Shown: positions 35,773-44,665, counted from the stretch's first letter. The stretch: DNA of 64,000 nt from Clostridiales bacterium (GCA_016278505.1 JADQBQ010000020.1:62001-126000); one strand, 5' to 3'. The notes: generated by a model not told the origin, from the sequence alone. Numbers and translations: made by a program.

Positions 35773-35802
35773 TTGACATTCGAGGTATGCAGCGGGTATG
35801 TT
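35773..35802 (+). promoter_or_regulatory. Promoter for the 170-aa membrane-anchored protein
   Basis: TTGACA (35773-35778), 18-base spacer, TATGTT (35797-35802), then GGAGGGG and the ATG at 35834. Confidence 0.6.
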
Positions 35803-35833
35803 TACTTGAACGGTAAATTGGAGGGGAATATTA

Positions 35834-36346
35834 ATGCGTAAATGGATGGTAATGCTTTTTATTGGACCAGGCTTATTTTTCATTTTTTATTGGTTGTTGA
35901 CACAAGGGAACACAGATGTTCCTACCCCCAAGACCCCTCTACCCAAGTCATACAAATTGTCAGGCCAAATGGTCGCTGCACAAAACGGTAGAATAAAAGC
36001 CGGTCTTTCCGACCGTACCATATTAATTGAGGATTTAGTTATCGGTAATAATAATCGTGTTATGGTTGAAGCCGGAAAAGTGTTTTTAATAGTACCGGTT
36101 TTTACTGATAATTTTACGCCAGACATAAAAGACTTTGAGTTGATCGATGCAAGTGGAATAAGTTATGTCCCCCTGGAGGTCAAGGAAGAGTACATTACTC
36201 AAGCAACCCGCATTTCGAAAGATGAAGTGCCCAGGAACATGGCATCGCTTTACCTGTTATTTAAGGTTGAAAAGGACGTTGAAGAGTATTATCTTTTACT
36301 GCATGACGGTACAAAGGACCTCGCCTGGTATTTTAACTTGAAATGA
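35834..36346 (+). CDS. Membrane-anchored protein with DUF4352-like fold, unknown
   Basis: A 170-aa protein with an N-terminal hydrophobic helix (about 5-24) and an outside domain whose strands (RTILIEDLVIGNNNRVMV, KVFLIVPVFTDNFTPDI, YYLLLHDGTKDLAWYF) resemble the immunoglobulin-like fold of DUF4352 proteins. TTGGAGGGG precedes the ATG. The family assignment is tentative. It converges with the 36355-37080 gene. Confidence 0.7.
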   Translation: MRKWMVMLFIGPGLFFIFYWLLTQGNTDVPTPKTPLPKSYKLSGQMVAAQNGRIKAGLSDRTILIEDLVIGNNNRVMVEAGKVFLIVPVFTDNFTPDIKDFELIDASGISYVPLEVKEEYITQATRISKDEVPRNMASLYLLFKVEKDVEEYYLLLHDGTKDLAWYFNLK

Positions 36347-36354
36347 GTTCTATA

Positions 36355-37080
36355 CTATTTTAGATAGAAATCCACCTGAGCCTCAATGGATAATATTTCT
36401 TGTTCGGTAAGTTCACGATCAAGCAGCTTTTTGAGTGCATTTATAGAAGCCCCAATAGCTACCCTCCTGATATCTACTTCAGGACTTTTTTCTGCCGGCT
36501 CTGATTCAGTTTTAGTTATGTATTTTGCGGAGGGCAAACCTGAAGTCGCATTGCCGGGACCGGTATTACCTGTTATCATACTAAAGTCAAAGTTAGCTTC
36601 TTGGCTGTATAGCTGTTCTTTTTCAAATTCTCCGTTTTCAGGGCCCGGGGTATGGGCGGATGATGATGGTGTGGTTGCTTTTTCAGGTGAAAATGTATTT
36701 ACATTTTCACCTGCGCGGAATGATGAAACTATTCCCTCGTCAGTTGACGGAATGAACTCTTCTTCTGAAACTGCTGCCTTTGCCTCTTCCTGTTCCTTCT
36801 TTTTTTGCAACCGCCGCTCTTTCGCCTGTTCTTTTTTCTTGACGTAGTTTGAAAAGGCGCCGGCTATTTCTTCTTCCACCTTTGACATCTCAACTTTATG
36901 TTGCTCCACGAAGATAGGGCTTTGTTCTGTCTTTCCTTCGAGCATATCTATTAAATCTATTTGATTTGCAATTAATGCCTGTAACGAGGGGGAAACTTTA
37001 ATAGGCACCCGCTCCAGTTCTTTGTCAGCTTCATGCCCGGAAGGAGTTAGTGTAACTTCCTGCTTACTACTTTTAGCCAA
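36355..37080 (-). CDS. Hypothetical acidic protein with coiled coil
   Basis: A 241-aa soluble protein of unknown function. An N-terminal part has IPVKVSPSLQALI-like sequence; a charged coiled-coil segment follows (NYVKKKEQAKERRLQKKKEQ), then a Ser/Pro/Thr-rich linker, and an ending with AIGASINALKKLLDRELTEQE. TTG 37080 is preferred as start because AGAGGTG lies seven bases upstream; earlier ATGs at 37140-37116 lack an RBS. No homolog is recognised. Confidence 0.65.
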   Translation of the reverse strand: MAKSSKQEVTLTPSGHEADKELERVPIKVSPSLQALIANQIDLIDMLEGKTEQSPIFVEQHKVEMSKVEEEIAGAFSNYVKKKEQAKERRLQKKKEQEEAKAAVSEEEFIPSTDEGIVSSFRAGENVNTFSPEKATTPSSSAHTPGPENGEFEKEQLYSQEANFDFSMITGNTGPGNATSGLPSAKYITKTESEPAEKSPEVDIRRVAIGASINALKKLLDRELTEQEILSIEAQVDFYLK

Positions 37081-37151
37081 GTTAAACACCTCTGCTTTAA
37101 TTATTGTAGTTTTAACCATGATTGTCATAACGGAGAGCATTTCTCATTATG

Positions 37152-37463
37152 TTAAAGCTTAATCTTCTTTAACAAGTAACAAAGCTTTTTTGCCTCTTTC
37201 ACCTTAGACCTGTCGCGGCAAAACAGCTTCTCCAAAATATAATCGTCACCTATATATTCGGGTAAAGGAATTCTAAAAGGGTACGAATACCACGGTTTTT
37301 GTAAAAGAGTAACCAGTGAATACTCCTCTGTAGCACCTGCAATGGTCCCTTCTATTAGTGGGGTTATTAAAATTTTAAAGGCAGAACCGGCCACATCCAC
37401 TTCGATAATCTTACCGGGTTTTTGTAAATTTGTTACATTAGTACGCATCAGGTAATCGACCAT
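37152..37463 (-). CDS. 103-residue hypothetical protein
   Basis: Begins MVDYLMRTNVTNL after GAGGG. Strands with GKIIEVDVAGSAFKILITPL and a basic C-terminus (RDRSKVKEAKKLCYLLKKIKL) are seen. No family is recognised. It lies directly upstream of the 241-aa gene and may share its transcript. Confidence 0.6.
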   Translation of the reverse strand: MVDYLMRTNVTNLQKPGKIIEVDVAGSAFKILITPLIEGTIAGATEEYSLVTLLQKPWYSYPFRIPLPEYIGDDYILEKLFCRDRSKVKEAKKLCYLLKKIKL

Positions 37464-37650
37464 GCTTGCACCCTCACTTAATAAGTTTATAGTAAAGCCT
37501 ATGGGTAATTATAAGGGATCCTCTAGATGAGCGTTAACATCTTGTAAGTTCTATCCTTACCGGAGAGTGTAGTCTCCAGGTTGGCCATGGCAAAGTCTTT
37601 CTTATATTGTATAACTGAATACCTGAAAGGTAAATAATATAAATTAGCGT

Positions 37651-37837
37651 ATGGCGGAATATCTCAACAAAGAAGATGGCCTACAAGCTTTGCTGGATCG
37701 GTTTTTCGATACAGCGGACCAGCGCCCGCTTGTTGCTCGTAGGGCTAATGCGGAGTTAGGGAGAGCTAAATGACCTTGCAAGTGAATTAGCTGAACAGCT
37801 AAAGAGGGGTAATGACGTTAACGTGTTTTTGCCTTAA
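37651..37837 (+). pseudogene. Frameshifted small gene, unknown
   Basis: The frame starting MAEYLNKEDGLQALLDRFFD reads 40 codons to TGA 37773. Removing one G in the GGG at about 37753-37756 joins it to GELNDLASELAEQLKRGNDV, ending at TAA 37837. The joined peptide of about 60 residues is helical, as if one gene had taken a single-base insertion. Sequencing error is possible. The rest of the gap 37464-37869 holds nothing else I can support. Confidence 0.45.
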
Positions 37838-37869
37838 AACCTCCCACTATATTTTCATAACGTAAAGAA

Positions 37870-38403
37870 CTAGTTTCGATACTTGGGAGGCATTACTTCA
37901 AAACCTTTTAATTTACCGTATTCAACAAGCTTATCAAACAGATCTATCTCTTGAAGTAAAAAGGATTTAAATTGCTCTCTTATCTCTGGTAAAGTGCTTT
38001 GGGTAAAAGCTGTAGCATGAATAGGAATAAAGGACTGAATCCCCATCAATATTCGCCTAAAAATATATCTGTCTGTAAAAATTTCAATGTCGGCATTACT
38101 TTTTGATTCATAAGGAGGCTTTATAGGAAAAGGGATTCCATATTCTTTCATCATTCCATCTAATGTTTTGATCTGTTCCTGCAAAACCTTAACGCCCTGG
38201 TCAAGTATCACATTCAAATCCGGATCTTGTGCAAAATTTTTTAGTATATTTGTATTTTCAAGGACTTTATATCTCATTGAAAGGTGCCCCTGAATATGCC
38301 ACACTTCACTTACACTTATCTCTTTTTGTTTTTGCACAACTGCCTTTCCAATATTTCCAGCCTTATGATACCATTTAGTAATTTTCAATATGTTCCACCC
38401 CAA
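37870..38403 (-). CDS. DUF3231-like (ferritin-like) protein, paralog A
   Basis: A 177-aa helical protein. EVWHIQGHLSMRYKVLENTNIL and FAQDPDLNVILDQGVKVLQEQI resemble the DUF3231/CotF-type four-helix group of spore formers. A second copy lies immediately upstream (38430-38966), with the same order of motifs and length. Function unknown; spore coat or metal-linked roles are guesses from the fold group. Confidence 0.6.
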   Translation of the reverse strand: MGWNILKITKWYHKAGNIGKAVVQKQKEISVSEVWHIQGHLSMRYKVLENTNILKNFAQDPDLNVILDQGVKVLQEQIKTLDGMMKEYGIPFPIKPPYESKSNADIEIFTDRYIFRRILMGIQSFIPIHATAFTQSTLPEIREQFKSFLLQEIDLFDKLVEYGKLKGFEVMPPKYRN

Positions 38404-38429
38404 GCTTTTATGTTTTTTATTTTCACACT

Positions 38430-38966
38430 CTAAGGCGCATATCTAGCCAAGGGAATCAGGTAACCCTTAAGTTCACCGTATGTCATAAGGTTGTCAATTA
38501 ATACCATTTGTCCGGTTATGTGATCTTTAAAAAACATTCTAGCTGTTGGCGAAGTGCTGTTGTTAAAGCCCGTAGTAAGGACGGGCATCATTTCTTTAAT
38601 TAAATCCAGTATGGTATTAAAAATATAGTCATCAGTGATTATTTCCAGGTTGTTAGAAACATTACCAGTCTCAGGTGGCCTTGGAGGAAGAGGTACAGCG
38701 TACTCAACCATCATCTGTTCAATTTCACTGATGCCTTTTTCAATATGTTTTAAAGTAGAATGAAGGACTGATTGCAAGTCAGTATCATGAACAAAATTAA
38801 GAAGAGCTAAAATAACCTCCCTCGTGTCATATTTCATTACAAGAAGATCCCACCTGTGCCATATATCACTAACATTTACGCTCTTTTGCTTTTTTCTAAC
38901 AGGTTGGCTTAAGCGTTTTACCTTTTCCATGCTGGCTCTTATTTTTACTATGTCCAGCATGCCCAC
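38430..38966 (-). CDS. DUF3231-like (ferritin-like) protein, paralog B
   Basis: A 178-aa protein aligned over its full length with the neighbouring 177-aa protein: DIWHRWDLLVMKYDTREVIL against EVWHIQGHLSMRYKVLENTN, and VPLPPRPPETG against IPFPIKPPYES. The downstream part has FNNSTSPTARMFFKDHITGQM. The two form a tandem duplication with strong divergence, so the duplication is old. RBS AAGGAGG precedes the ATG. Confidence 0.62.
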   Translation of the reverse strand: MGMLDIVKIRASMEKVKRLSQPVRKKQKSVNVSDIWHRWDLLVMKYDTREVILALLNFVHDTDLQSVLHSTLKHIEKGISEIEQMMVEYAVPLPPRPPETGNVSNNLEIITDDYIFNTILDLIKEMMPVLTTGFNNSTSPTARMFFKDHITGQMVLIDNLMTYGELKGYLIPLARYAP

Positions 38967-39126
38967 CTCCTTAGTTCTGCGAATAATACTATTTTGCCGA
39001 GGTTTTTGTTAAATTATTAAATGTTATCAATAATTAATTAATTCCGACCATAAATTCTTTTCAGCAACACTGGTCTCCTTAGGGAATCCATCCACTAATG
39101 GTTCATATGATTCTACCCCTACTAGG

Positions 39127-39546
39127 TCAGTAAATGAAGGTTGGAATGGCTGTAAAATCTCTAATTTCTAATAACTCTTCTAAATCAATAAGGTAGTTTA
39201 ATTCCCCGCATGTATATTTAGAGTGGCTATCCTTAATGATGTTGTATAAATCTCTCCACCCTATCCAGAAAATATAATTTTCCGCGTTAATTTGGCACTC
39301 CATACCTTTTTGAACGCAATGTTTTTTCATTCTTTTTTCGATGGCATTAATAGCCTCCCTAAGGTCAGCTTCTGGCAATTCATAATGAGCATTAATATAA
39401 AGAAGAACTTTGGTATCAGAATTGGCTAGTTCAGTTTTTCCATTCTCAGTTAATGCCCATTTCCCGCACATAATTCCACAATATTGATCTGCTAACTGGT
39501 GACCGTACTTTATTGGCGTTTGTTGCGATGAATCATCTTCCCCCAT
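39127..39546 (-). CDS. 139-residue hypothetical protein
   Basis: Soluble protein starting MGEDDSSQQTPIKYGHQLAD; no family recognised. The middle carries ELPEADLREAINAIEKRMKKHC and the end CGELNYLIDLEELLEIRDFTAIPTF. The start lacks a strong RBS, so the N-terminus may differ. It is followed upstream by two tiny genes on the same strand. Confidence 0.5.
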   Translation of the reverse strand: MGEDDSSQQTPIKYGHQLADQYCGIMCGKWALTENGKTELANSDTKVLLYINAHYELPEADLREAINAIEKRMKKHCVQKGMECQINAENYIFWIGWRDLYNIIKDSHSKYTCGELNYLIDLEELLEIRDFTAIPTFIY

Positions 39547-39565
39547 TGTTTCATCTTCGTTTTCC

Positions 39566-39706
39566 TTATTTTCTAGCTTGCTGGGAGTAAGGGTTATCTG
39601 GATAAAGGCGTTGAAACACTCTGAGCGGGCTTATCTCGTTAAATAGTTGGCTGGGATATATATTATACCGGCTAAAGGTTTTGGCTAAATGACGGATGGC
39701 ATCCAA
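39566..39706 (-). CDS. 46-residue hypothetical protein
   Basis: TTG-initiated frame MDAIRHLAKTFSRYNIYPSQ and then LFNEISPLRVFQRLYPDNPY, ending at TAA 39566. GGGAGG lies nine bases before the TTG. The composition is protein-like (aromatic, basic). No homolog is recognised. Confidence 0.5.
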   Translation of the reverse strand: MDAIRHLAKTFSRYNIYPSQLFNEISPLRVFQRLYPDNPYSQQARK

Positions 39707-39739
39707 GTCTTCTTTCCTCCCTTAAAGGTTAATCAGAGG

Positions 39740-39931
39740 TTATCTATTATTTTTTAACAGAGCAAAAACCTTTTCGTAACCAATTTTATCAACGATACGC
39801 TTTAGTTTTATCAGATTGTCAGCGCCGCCAATACTTTTTTCGAAACAAGTCCTAAGTTTCTGATCATGCCCTTGTATGAATCGACTTTTTCGTGTGACTT
39901 CTTGTCTACACCCACATAGACATTTGGCCAT
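39740..39931 (-). CDS. 63-residue Cys/His miniprotein
   Basis: CLCGCRQEVTRKSRFIQGHD is a compact motif seen in small uncharacterised bacterial proteins (C-x-C-G-C...GHD). The tail IVDKIGYEKVFALLKN is helical. ATG with GGGAGG eight bases upstream. Metal or nucleic-acid binding is plausible but not shown. Confidence 0.65.
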   Translation of the reverse strand: MAKCLCGCRQEVTRKSRFIQGHDQKLRTCFEKSIGGADNLIKLKRIVDKIGYEKVFALLKNNR

Positions 39932-40034
39932 AATTATCCTCCCTCCATTTATGGATAAAATATCTCTAATACCTCTACATCACAATTCTGATTTACCCGG
40001 GTTAAGCATGGTAATAAGGCCTAAAATGGAAATA

Positions 40035-40247
40035 TCATTCCCCCACTGAAACCGGGAACCAAACCTTCGTACGAAGTATGTGTTTACTTAATCTTAAGAA
40101 CTTGCCATAGGCCTCTGGAAGCGTAGACCTTAAAATAGGGCAGCGTGAACATGGTGATGTTATGAACACGTTGCCCTGATATTTTTCTTTTCTTTCTACA
40201 AAAATATGGTATTTACTGCACGTAGTACTCAGCTCAAGAAACTTCAT
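40035..40247 (-). CDS. 70-residue hypothetical protein with CSRC motif
   Basis: MKFLELSTTCSKYHIFVERK with SPCSRCPILRSTLPEAYGKF; two Cys in a CxxC pair. AGGAGA about ten bases before ATG 40247 supports this start over 40286. No family recognised. Confidence 0.5.
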   Translation of the reverse strand: MKFLELSTTCSKYHIFVERKEKYQGNVFITSPCSRCPILRSTLPEAYGKFLRLSKHILRTKVWFPVSVGE

Positions 40248-40368
40248 GAAAAATATCTCTCCTACACTAACTACCTTTAAATTCAATCTTTCAGATCAGA
40301 GCTTTACATTCTATCTTTAGTTATTTAGCCGGACCTTACACGTCTTTTTCGCATTTCATTAGGTCAAA

Positions 40369-41472
40369 TTAATTTTCCTTCCCGAATTGGCCCTGTTTCA
40401 TTTCATCAATCACCCAGTCAAAAGCATCCGTAAATTTCGTCAATGACTCTTCATCTGCTAAGGCCGAAAGAGGAATACCTGGACGTTTGGTTATCGAATC
40501 CCGGGATATATCAACACCTGGAATATCATTTAATAACCCTAATAGTTTAAGACGCAAAGATTCATCGTCGAAAGGCGTTCTTTCCTTCATCCATTGGAAC
40601 TGGATTTCAACTCGTCCATAAGTCCATAGTGCAAACGTTGAGTGGCTTGCGTCGTTATAGTCTAACATTGGGAAGAACGAACCATCTATTGCTCCCTTTC
40701 CCCACCAGATACGGTTTAGAGAAGACTTAGCCCAATCAAGCAGTTTCCTAGCTGTAACAGCAACATCCTGCCCCTTTTTTAATTTCAACTCTTTAAAGAA
40801 CGACTGCTCATCCCACTGCTTAGACTCACGGGAAACTTGATGCTTTTTGCGCTGAGCTTCTGCTGTTTGTCCCATTACTCTCGGCACAAGAGTTTTTAGA
40901 CCTTGGCCAACATATTGTCTAATCTCCACAGCCAGCACTTCCGCAGGGTCCATCTGTGAATTCAAGAATTCAACCACACGCCTTAGCTCAGAAGGTATGT
41001 TATCTGCCACAAATACCATGCGTATCCTACCGGCTTGCAGATTAGTCTTGGCTTTTTGCCAGAATGAATCCTGGTCATCATTGTCACCTAGGAAATCAAT
41101 AAGAACCTGTTCGGGGTCAAGACCTTGTTTTTCACAGTTTGCTTCGTACTGAGCCCTGATTGTTTCCATAGGCCAGTACAGAACGGCGTTAGCTGCATAA
41201 TCAAGCATCTGCCCAATGACTTCCCGCCTTAGACGCGTGTCGCTACTGCGTTTTACTTCTACTAGGGTTGGGATAGCATCTTGGTCCAAAAACAGGTGGT
41301 CAATTAACCAACGGCGAGATCCGTCTTCTTGATCCGGTACCGCGGCTTCACGAGTAATAAGTAACCACCTTCTTGGTGAAGTACTATCCATTTGTTCACC
41401 GGCTAATAAGTTAGGATATTTAGCGAGAAGGGCCTGAAGCAAATCTTCTGAATCATACTCTGTCTGTGACAT
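40369..41472 (-). CDS. PD-(D/E)XK nuclease-like protein
   Basis: A 367-aa protein. An N-terminal nuclease-type core is visible: LLAKYPNLLAG, RRWLIDHLFLDQDAIPTLVEVKRSSD (Asp then E-x-K), and RREVIGQMLDYAANAVLYW, as in DUF91/NucS-like and restriction-associated folds. The C-terminal half (about 240-365) holds an unfamiliar domain with FALWTYGRVEIQFQWMK. It lies between small unknown genes, with no methylase partner, so a restriction role is not supported. Confidence 0.75.
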   Translation of the reverse strand: MSQTEYDSEDLLQALLAKYPNLLAGEQMDSTSPRRWLLITREAAVPDQEDGSRRWLIDHLFLDQDAIPTLVEVKRSSDTRLRREVIGQMLDYAANAVLYWPMETIRAQYEANCEKQGLDPEQVLIDFLGDNDDQDSFWQKAKTNLQAGRIRMVFVADNIPSELRRVVEFLNSQMDPAEVLAVEIRQYVGQGLKTLVPRVMGQTAEAQRKKHQVSRESKQWDEQSFFKELKLKKGQDVAVTARKLLDWAKSSLNRIWWGKGAIDGSFFPMLDYNDASHSTFALWTYGRVEIQFQWMKERTPFDDESLRLKLLGLLNDIPGVDISRDSITKRPGIPLSALADEESLTKFTDAFDWVIDEMKQGQFGKEN

Positions 41473-41560
41473 CTCAACCAACTCTTCATTATCTTTTATG
41501 ACATATATGGCTCCGTTTATAAAAAACCTCTCCTATCTCTCTTACCTCTTTACCTCTATA

Positions 41561-42469
41561 TCAAATACTTTCGCCATCCACGCCCTTTATCTTCTCTTTC
41601 AGCTTCATATAGCGTTCCCAATGACTTGCAGCCTCAGCTAATTGGTATTCTGCCTGGCTACGGTATTTTTCTGCCTCATTGGCATAAGAGACGGCTTGAT
41701 CTACTTCCCAGTAAAAGTATGCATTATTATACGTGGAAACGGCTATATTTGCATTATTGTAGGCATTGAAGTCTGAATGTAAATAGTCATTAAGTCCGGC
41801 CAGGTATAAATCTTTCTCTGACAAAGCTTCTGTAAAGGTTTCATGGTAAAATTTCAACTGCTCAGGCATCACTAGTCTAACTGCATCTGATTTAAGGTCC
41901 GAACTTTTTATAAGAATATTATCCATTTTACCGAATGCTGTGTCCCATGTCATTGAATTGGAAGACATGACAGCCGCAACATCCTTATCAATCTGCTCAC
42001 TTCTCTGGACAAGTGACAATAGTTGATTGCCGTCTTTGGTTAAACTGCAGAGTTTTTCATTTCTTGATTCTAAAGTTTCCGGCAATAAACTGGATCTTAA
42101 AAACGAAAGAGTAAATCGATATTGGTGAATGAGCTCCCGGTAATCTCCAAGGAGGTTATCGTTATTCTTCTGGATATCTTTTATTTGGTCAACTAATTGA
42201 ACTAAAGTAAAACTATGCATGCCGTTCATTTTGTCCAATTGTCCTTGCAAATTATTTGATTCGGATTGGAGGGTTTGGGTTTCCTCGTTAAACATGATGC
42301 TGCTTATTCCCTGCCAGGCCACTAGGGCGACTAAAACTAGACTTAATAATATAGTGAGTTTTCTTTTATGTCCTTGGGGCTTTTCCTCTTGGGTGTTATC
42401 TTCCGTACTGTTGTTTTTTACCGTTTCTGTTTCTTTAAGCGAATCAAACTCTTGTTTATCGTTATCCAA
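41561..42469 (-). CDS. Membrane protein with coiled coil, unknown
   Basis: A 302-aa protein: acidic N-terminus (NDKQEFDSLKETETVKN), one transmembrane helix at about 38-58 (LTILLSLVLVALVAWQGI), then a long helical, coiled-coil-rich outside part. TTG 42469, seven bases after AAGGGGG, is the likely start; the frame up to 42553 lacks an RBS. No family is recognised. It lies next to a lipoprotein remnant. Confidence 0.65.
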   Translation of the reverse strand: MDNDKQEFDSLKETETVKNNSTEDNTQEEKPQGHKRKLTILLSLVLVALVAWQGISSIMFNEETQTLQSESNNLQGQLDKMNGMHSFTLVQLVDQIKDIQKNNDNLLGDYRELIHQYRFTLSFLRSSLLPETLESRNEKLCSLTKDGNQLLSLVQRSEQIDKDVAAVMSSNSMTWDTAFGKMDNILIKSSDLKSDAVRLVMPEQLKFYHETFTEALSEKDLYLAGLNDYLHSDFNAYNNANIAVSTYNNAYFYWEVDQAVSYANEAEKYRSQAEYQLAEAASHWERYMKLKEKIKGVDGESI

Positions 42470-42609
42470 CTTTCCACCCCCTTTTATTAAAATATATATG
42501 CTGCAGACAATGCCGACTAATATTATCTTTACATACCGGTATGACAGCATCATGTCACATTTAAGAAAAAATCCAACGGTAATGGCTAGGACAAGACTGG
42601 TTTAATGCA

Positions 42610-43060
42610 TTAACTGGCACGGACTAAATTATTGTTTTCATATTTTTCATCTTTTGCTGCCCATTCGGGAACGGCATTCCAATCAACACCCTTTGCCCTG
42701 CCGATATTTCCATGTAAATATCCCCAAACAACATTATGGTCGTGAGCAGCTCTGGTGAAGTCTCCACTTTTCCACCGTTGTAATATACTTAAGAAGAGAT
42801 TGTTTTATTCGGTAATCCGAAGCCATAACGTGAATTTGATCCCACATTTTATATTCCAAACGAACATCACCTGTATAATTTAGTGAAAGTTCCCCTTTTG
42901 AATTATTAATAATCTCGTCGAATTCTTTGTCGCTTACCCCTTTACTACAAGCACCAACGGCAAAAATTATTACAATCACCAAGCTTAATAATCCAAATCT
43001 TTGTAAGATACGTTTCAAGAGAGCATTACCCTTTACTGTTGCCTTTCCCTGTTTTTTCAT
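42610..43060 (-). pseudogene. Frameshifted lipoprotein gene (DUF6241-like)
   Basis: The start MKKQGKATVKGNALLKRILQ leads to a lipobox VGACSKG and a domain with QIHVMASDYRIKQSLLKYI. It then runs out of frame at about 42780-42800 and stops at 42734. In the next frame the expected continuation LQRWKSGDFTRAAHDHNVVW and GYLHGNIGRAKGVDW runs to TAA at 42610. This is the ending typical of small Bacillus lipoproteins of the DUF6241 type. A one-base change or sequencing error breaks the gene. Confidence 0.65.
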
Positions 43061-43066
43061 TTTTAC

Positions 43067-43366
43067 TTAATCCCAATTCAAAGTAGCCTCAACCTTTTTC
43101 ATGCTCACGCCACACCTTGGACATGGTCCAGGGTGTTTCCATAAGCGGCAAGGATGGTCAGGTGAGTTAGGACAGCTATATTTTTCTGGTTTCCAATCTC
43201 TTTCTATTGCCAGCCAAGGTTCTGTAGAGGTTTCAATATCAAAGAGTTCCTTACAAGTTTTACACAGTATTGTACTTGTCGCACAGGCCATCCCAACATC
43301 ATTTCCACCGGAAACTTCAGTTTCATAAACACAATTTGGACATGTAAAAAGGTAGTGTGTGCCCAC
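43067..43366 (-). CDS. Zinc-ribbon protein, 99 residues
   Basis: MGTHYLFTCPNCVYETEVSG, then ILCKTCKELFDIE, and CPNSPDHPCRLWKHPGPCPRC: several CxxC pairs make a zinc-binding protein likely. GTG 43366 has GGAGG six bases upstream and starts right at the ribbon; an earlier GTG at 43414 is less well supported. The function is not known. Confidence 0.65.
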   Translation of the reverse strand: MGTHYLFTCPNCVYETEVSGGNDVGMACATSTILCKTCKELFDIETSTEPWLAIERDWKPEKYSCPNSPDHPCRLWKHPGPCPRCGVSMKKVEATLNWD

Positions 43367-43558
43367 TGTGCTCCTCCAGACCAATTTATTAGTAATAATT
43401 CTCCCCTTGTCCACTATTCAACCTGCACTGAATCGGATTCATTAATCGAGTTTCGACAAAAAGACTTATCAGGGCAACTAATGTCGCCAGTAGGTTCCAA
43501 AAGGCAAGCGTATAATGTATTTATAGTCCGTTCCTACTGTCATCGGCAAACCTCATTA

Positions 43559-44494
43559 TCAAATAAGAACTACCTTCCTAAACCCCCCAGCAACGCTATC
43601 CAACCGATTAATCTGTTCAGCAGAAAACTCCGCCAACCATCTATCAGGTATAGATTCGAAACCACAATATACTCCGGCAAGACCGCCAGTTATTGCCCCA
43701 ATAGTATCAGTATCGCCACCCAAGTTAACAGCACTCACCACGGCCTCTTCGAGAGAAGACTCGGCAAAAAAGCAGGATAAAGCACATACTAAAGAATCAA
43801 CGGTGTAACCACTGGGTTTCAGATCATCGTATCGCCGGTTTTCAATATCAAAATACTTATCAAGAACAAGCTTCTTAGCCACGCCTGAAAATTTCACAGG
43901 AACTACTTCCAAAAATGTATCCTTGGACTTCTCCCATGCTACTATCTTATTAGTGGTGCCAGACATGAACTCCCGGGCTAAAAGGCAATATAGACAGCAA
44001 GTTAAACCAGCTTCCGGATCCCAATGAGTCATCCTCGCAATCGCCATGCTCATTGCAATAATATCCGCAGGGTCCTTGTACATAAAAGCCACGGGCAGAG
44101 CCCTCATTAACGCACCATTACCTGCCGTTCGCATCCCCGTTTTATGTACTGCTTCAGCAGCCTTTGGCCAACTCTTTAACTGAGCATAGTTACTGAAAGC
44201 AGCACTTATGGTATTGCCTATGTCAGGTGGATTAGTATTTGCCCATTCTATAAAACGGTCACCTATCTCTGAAACTGGATTATAGGGTTCAGCGAGTATT
44301 CCCTCAGCGACAGCTATGGTCATTTCAGTATCGTCTGTCCATTTACCAGGCTCAAGGTTTAACCAGGCACCACCAACTATGTCCTTTAGTTGGCCATATT
44401 CTTTTTTAATGGTTTCTCTGTCCATGAACTCTACGGTAGCTCCTAATGCATCGCCTACTGCTACGCCAAATATGCCTCCGTGGATTCGGTTCAT
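43559..44494 (-). CDS. ADP-ribosylglycohydrolase (DraG-like) family protein
   Basis: Hydrolase (311 aa) of the family that removes ADP-ribose from proteins or small molecules with two Mg ions. The metal motifs are seen: GDALGATVEF, KWTDDTEMTIAVAEG and VNLGGDTDTIGAITGGLAG. No nitrogenase or DraT partner is nearby, so the target is unknown. ATG 44494, seven bases after AGGAGG, is the start. Confidence 0.92.
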   Translation of the reverse strand: MNRIHGGIFGVAVGDALGATVEFMDRETIKKEYGQLKDIVGGAWLNLEPGKWTDDTEMTIAVAEGILAEPYNPVSEIGDRFIEWANTNPPDIGNTISAAFSNYAQLKSWPKAAEAVHKTGMRTAGNGALMRALPVAFMYKDPADIIAMSMAIARMTHWDPEAGLTCCLYCLLAREFMSGTTNKIVAWEKSKDTFLEVVPVKFSGVAKKLVLDKYFDIENRRYDDLKPSGYTVDSLVCALSCFFAESSLEEAVVSAVNLGGDTDTIGAITGGLAGVYCGFESIPDRWLAEFSAEQINRLDSVAGGFRKVVLI

Positions 44495-44640
44495 GGTCAT
44501 TCCTCCTGAAAGTCGAAGTTGTGTCCATACATTATTATCTATTTCCTTTTATTATCTATATATACAAAATGTTCCTTTAGATATTAGTTAAATTTCCCAT
44601 CTCTCGAAAAAATAAATCCCTGCAACCATAGCCAAATAAG

Positions 44641-44665
44641 AAACCCTTCCCAGTAGGAAGGGTTT
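44641..44665. terminator. Hairpin in the gap before the ADP-ribosylglycohydrolase gene
   Basis: Ten perfect pairs around CAGTA. No strong U-run on either strand, so its role is unclear. Confidence 0.5.

Noticed and set aside
37515-37530. GGATCCTCTAGA, identical to a cloning-vector polylinker segment
   Set aside because: Only twelve bases match and the flanks do not continue the polylinker, so chance is the simplest view; not reported as contamination.
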